A stretch of DNA of 64,000 bases from Lachnospiraceae bacterium KM106-2. GTDB taxonomy: Bacteria; Bacillota; Clostridia; Lachnospirales; Lachnospiraceae. Shown piece by piece: positions 61,651 through 64,000 of the stretch. The notes below the pieces were generated by a model. The model did no database searches. It saw only the letters and a program-made list of their open reading frames with translations, and was not told where the DNA came from. The stretch's first letter is position 1. Every line of letters starts with the position of its first letter. Where the stretch lies: the NCBI GenBank assembly GCA_009731425.1, contig AP018794.1, positions 1,371,960 through 1,435,959 of the forward strand, in the 5' to 3' direction. The position numbers and the translations under genes were made by a program.

Positions 61651-62937
61651 TTAATTGATAAGTGAAAGGCAGATAGTTGCTAAAAAACCATCCTCTAAGA
61701 CGGTAATCGTAAGACTTCCATCCATCTTCTCCATCAGAAAGCTTGAAATATATAACCCCAGTCCGGCTCCACTTTTTCCGCTTGCATTCGAAGCACGATA
61801 AAACTTTTCACAGACTAAAAGTCCTTCTTCTTTCGTCAGAGACTTTCCATAATCTCGAATGGAAAGTAACAGTAGTTCTTCCTCAATCCGAGCGCTTACC
61901 GTAATATCAGTTCCTGCATATTTATAGGAGTTCTGAATTAGGTTATCGATCACTTGCTGCAAGCGAAGCTTATCACCACGCAAGATACAATCAGGAATCG
62001 TTACTTTCGTACAGTCGATTTTCTTCTCATAATCTGCATTTTCTAATAAGACAAGAAGCTCCTTACTCTCTAGTTCTTCCACCTCTACCGTTAACTGCTG
62101 TAATTCTTCCAACGTAGAATGAAAGAGATTATTAATTAACAACTCAATCTGTTCTGTTTTTTGTAAAATGGTACTTGCTTTCTCTTTGGTGTCATCCTCC
62201 TTGCTGATCATAACGAGAAGTTCAGATATCGCATGAATGCTGGCGATCGGCGTCTTAATATCATGACTCAAGGACGCAACCAATTCCTTTTTACTTTCAT
62301 TTGCAAGCCGTTCTTTCTCTCTTGCTATTTTTAGCTCGTCTCTCATAATATCAAAGCTTTCCGTAAATGCACCAAACAGATTACCACGATCCATTGGTAA
62401 CGGCTGATCAAGAACACCCATAGCGACACTCTTTGCAAATGACTTCAGGATTAAAAATGGACGGATGATACGAAGATAAAGATAGATTGCATACCCTGCT
62501 ACGATCATGCTGATAAGAAGCAAATAGCAAAGCATCGACTCCATTTGCTTTTTCTGACTTTTCTTCATCTGTGTGATCGACTCATTTCGTATCACTAAAA
62601 TTCCTATTCTCTTCCCTGATACCATCAGATCGACACAAGTATCCTGATTTCGAATAGACTCAAAGTACCCCTGATAGTTTGCTTTATTTGACTGATAGAT
62701 CAGTTTATGATCCACTGAGATTATGGCATAAGTATAATGGGTAGTGATCTTGGTAAACTGATTCTCCTTCTCATACTGTCCTTCTATCTGATTGACTAAT
62801 TCATTCACAGAAACAGGATCAAGTTGAAGAGAAACGGTGTCCTCATTTAATTTCATGTCGATGAACCAATAACAAACCGTAACCACAACTAATAAGCCAA
62901 GTACGAGCGGCAGCTTTAACTTAGAATGTTTATTCAT
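61651..62937 (-). CDS. Two-component sensor histidine kinase
   Basis: 428 residues from the ATG at 62937 (GAGGAGCAGGTCT). Two membrane helices (about 10-27 and 138-158) flank an extracellular domain of about 110 residues. HAMP-like stretch, then ELVASLSHDIKTPIASIHAISELL (H-box), LQQVIDNLIQNSYKYAGTDI (N-box), and SGKSGAGLGLYISSFLMEKMDG (G-box). It overlaps the regulator gene by 8 bp. The full extracellular sensor distinguishes it from BceS-type kinases that lack one. Confidence 0.93.
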   Translation of the reverse strand: MNKHSKLKLPLVLGLLVVVTVCYWFIDMKLNEDTVSLQLDPVSVNELVNQIEGQYEKENQFTKITTHYTYAIISVDHKLIYQSNKANYQGYFESIRNQDTCVDLMVSGKRIGILVIRNESITQMKKSQKKQMESMLCYLLLISMIVAGYAIYLYLRIIRPFLILKSFAKSVAMGVLDQPLPMDRGNLFGAFTESFDIMRDELKIAREKERLANESKKELVASLSHDIKTPIASIHAISELLVMISKEDDTKEKASTILQKTEQIELLINNLFHSTLEELQQLTVEVEELESKELLVLLENADYEKKIDCTKVTIPDCILRGDKLRLQQVIDNLIQNSYKYAGTDITVSARIEEELLLLSIRDYGKSLTKEEGLLVCEKFYRASNASGKSGAGLGLYISSFLMEKMDGSLTITVLEDGFLATICLSLIN

Positions 62938-63628
62938 AGACCTGCTCCTCAAACTGATAGCCTCTGCCCCAGATGGTCTTGATCATCTCTGGATCATTGG
63001 GGTCATCTTCAATCTTTTCCCTCAGATGACGGATATGTACATTTAACGTACCATCTCCGGTAATGGAATCCTCCCACACATTTTGGAATAATTCATTTTT
63101 ACTGATAATACGTCCTCTGTGTTTAGTCAAATACACCAATAATCGGTATTCCATCCCTTTTAAAGCAATCTCCTTCTCATTTTTATAGACCTTTCCTGTA
63201 TGATATTCGATTCGTAGCGTTCCACAAGAAAAGACATCCTCTTGTCGTTTACTTTCCTTGTCCATCCCATACCGTTTTAAGACAACTTTTACTTTGGCTA
63301 AGAGAACACTCAAGCTGTATGGTTTCTTGATATAATCATCTCCACCGATATTTAAAGCGATGATCACGTCGTCATCACTTGTCCTTGCACTGATAAATAA
63401 AATCGGAACTAAACAGTGCTCTCGAATCTTCTTACATAATTCAAATCCTGACGACTCTTCTAAATTAATATCCAATAGGATTACATCCACGGTATGCTCT
63501 TGTAAAAAATCAAGACATTTCTTTGCTGTATCAACATAATAAGTCTTCACTTCAAATAAGTTAAAGTACTGTGCGGTCGCCTCCCCTAACGATACTTCAT
63601 CATCTACGATTAAACATTGATAATGCAT
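62930..63628 (-). CDS. OmpR-family response regulator
   Basis: 232 residues. The receiver domain starts CLIVDDEVSLGEA, has the phospho-acceptor Asp in VDVILLDINLEESSG (about residue 52), then ISARTSDDDVIIALNIGGDDYIKKPYSLSVLLAKV with the conserved Lys. The C-terminal winged helix is YRLLVYLTKHRGRIISKNELFQNVWEDSITGDGTLNVHIRHLREKIEDDPNDPEMIKTIWGRGYQF. Upstream of the kinase and likely regulates the adjacent exporter genes. Its start overlaps the LysR-like gene by 29 bp. Confidence 0.95.
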   Translation of the reverse strand: MHYQCLIVDDEVSLGEATAQYFNLFEVKTYYVDTAKKCLDFLQEHTVDVILLDINLEESSGFELCKKIREHCLVPILFISARTSDDDVIIALNIGGDDYIKKPYSLSVLLAKVKVVLKRYGMDKESKRQEDVFSCGTLRIEYHTGKVYKNEKEIALKGMEYRLLVYLTKHRGRIISKNELFQNVWEDSITGDGTLNVHIRHLREKIEDDPNDPEMIKTIWGRGYQFEEQVYE

Positions 63629-64000
63629 GACTTTTTCCCCACTCTTTCACAAAGTTATCAAATGCTTTGATGCTTTCAAACTTCTCATTTTCTTTCTTAT
63701 ATGTAGTATAGACATCCCACTTCATCTCATCCGTAAACGGGATTGCCCGCATTCCATCCAAATTAAGTGCTTCTACCGTAAATACGGGAACAACGGCCAA
63801 ACTTGCTTTCTGCCTGCAGAGTTTACTTAGAGAGGTTCCATCGGAGGTCTTTGCAATGATATTTGGCATAAAATTATGCTCGATACAAAGCTTTCGAAAT
63901 TCTTCATTCATATGAAAATGTTCATTCATGACTAACATCTTTTCTCCTCGAAGCATCTCGATTGATAGTGATTCCCGCTCATAGTAAGGATGTCCTTCGT
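63600..64000 (-). CDS. LysR-family regulator, C-terminal part (runs off the window)
   Basis: The frame stays open to the window edge, so the N-terminal HTH is missing. What is visible (GHPYYERESLSIEMLRGEKMLV, RKLCIEHNFMPNIIAKTSDGTSLSKLCRQKASLAVVPVFTVEALNLDGMRAIPFTDEMKWDVYTTYKK) is the second half of a LysR substrate-binding domain. Its last 29 bp overlap the response regulator start, suggesting cotranscription or at least close packing. An internal ATG at 63956 is not the true start. Confidence 0.82.
   Translation of the reverse strand, partial: EGHPYYERESLSIEMLRGEKMLVMNEHFHMNEEFRKLCIEHNFMPNIIAKTSDGTSLSKLCRQKASLAVVPVFTVEALNLDGMRAIPFTDEMKWDVYTTYKKENEKFESIKAFDNFVKEWGKSHALSMFNRR

Noticed and set aside
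1..64000. CRISPR arrays, tRNA/rRNA genes, insertion sequences, prophage
   Set aside because: No regularly spaced direct repeats, no tRNA-like cloverleaf or CCA end, and no transposase or phage structural genes were seen.

Overview
The window looks like chromosomal DNA of a low-GC anaerobic Firmicute, most likely a Lachnospiraceae-type Clostridia. The support is AT-rich sequence, strong AGGAGG ribosome sites, a T-box controlled trp operon, ferredoxin-dependent 2-oxoacid oxidoreductase genes, hybrid cluster proteins, a flavinylated extracellular reductase and clostridial small families. Species cannot be fixed from the sequence alone. Almost every gene lies on the minus strand. I see no rRNA, tRNA, CRISPR array, insertion sequence or prophage.

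Layout. 1-0.2 kb: 5' part of a membrane-anchored protein. 0.5-7.7 kb: an ArsC/Spx-like gene and a complete trpEGDCFBA operon behind a tryptophan T-box and a consensus promoter. 7.8-16.7 kb: small regulators, a MerR regulator, an FMN/FAD lipoprotein reductase, a NUDIX hydrolase, an FMN-dependent hydroxyacid oxidase and a glycosyltransferase. 16.8-26.1 kb: YeiH-type exporter, cupin, hemerythrin, GNAT, a short divergent DXS, a DUF2156 protein, flotillin with NfeD, and DUF2935. 26.1-29.2 kb: an SBP/ATPase/permease ABC transporter led by a tiny FeFe-hydrogenase-like protein. 29.3-32.6 kb: glycosyltransferase, GNAT behind an attenuator-like leader, a DtxR-type regulator, and a divergent flavin protein/HxlR pair. 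32.6-42.9 kb: two hcp paralogues with C-terminal DUF1858-like domains, a ferredoxin, a Y-family polymerase with YolD under a LexA box, a Crp/Fnr regulator and a large hemerythrin. 43-53.8 kb: membrane protein, MATE pump, a sulfur amino acid operon (methyltransferase, mccB, mccA), and a CoA ligase/four-subunit oxidoreductase/aminotransferase operon. 54-64 kb: LysR regulator, two ABC exporters, a two-component system and a truncated LysR gene.

Three regulatory or genetic arrangements stand out. First, the methyltransferase-mccB-mccA operon is preceded by a consensus promoter, an unannotated 24-codon ORF with six consecutive Cys codons (eight in all) and a strong intrinsic terminator. This is the architecture of cysteine-sensing ribosome-mediated attenuation, and it is followed by a 200-bp run of small hairpins. 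Second, five promoters (hcp1, the ferredoxin, hcp2 and two hemerythrin genes) carry the same 14-bp palindromic operator, each at exactly the same distance from its -10 box. This defines a local nitrosative-stress regulon, probably controlled by the Crp/Fnr protein at 40.2 kb. Third, a 208-residue protein keeps the four cysteines corresponding to the H-cluster ligands of FeFe hydrogenases but little else, and is encoded at the head of an ABC transporter operon.

The trp operon makes tryptophan from chorismate. The PaaK-POR-aminotransferase operon could convert a carboxylic acid through its CoA ester and 2-oxoacid to an amino acid, or run in reverse. The methyltransferase-mccBA operon supplies cysteine from homocysteine by reverse transsulfuration.
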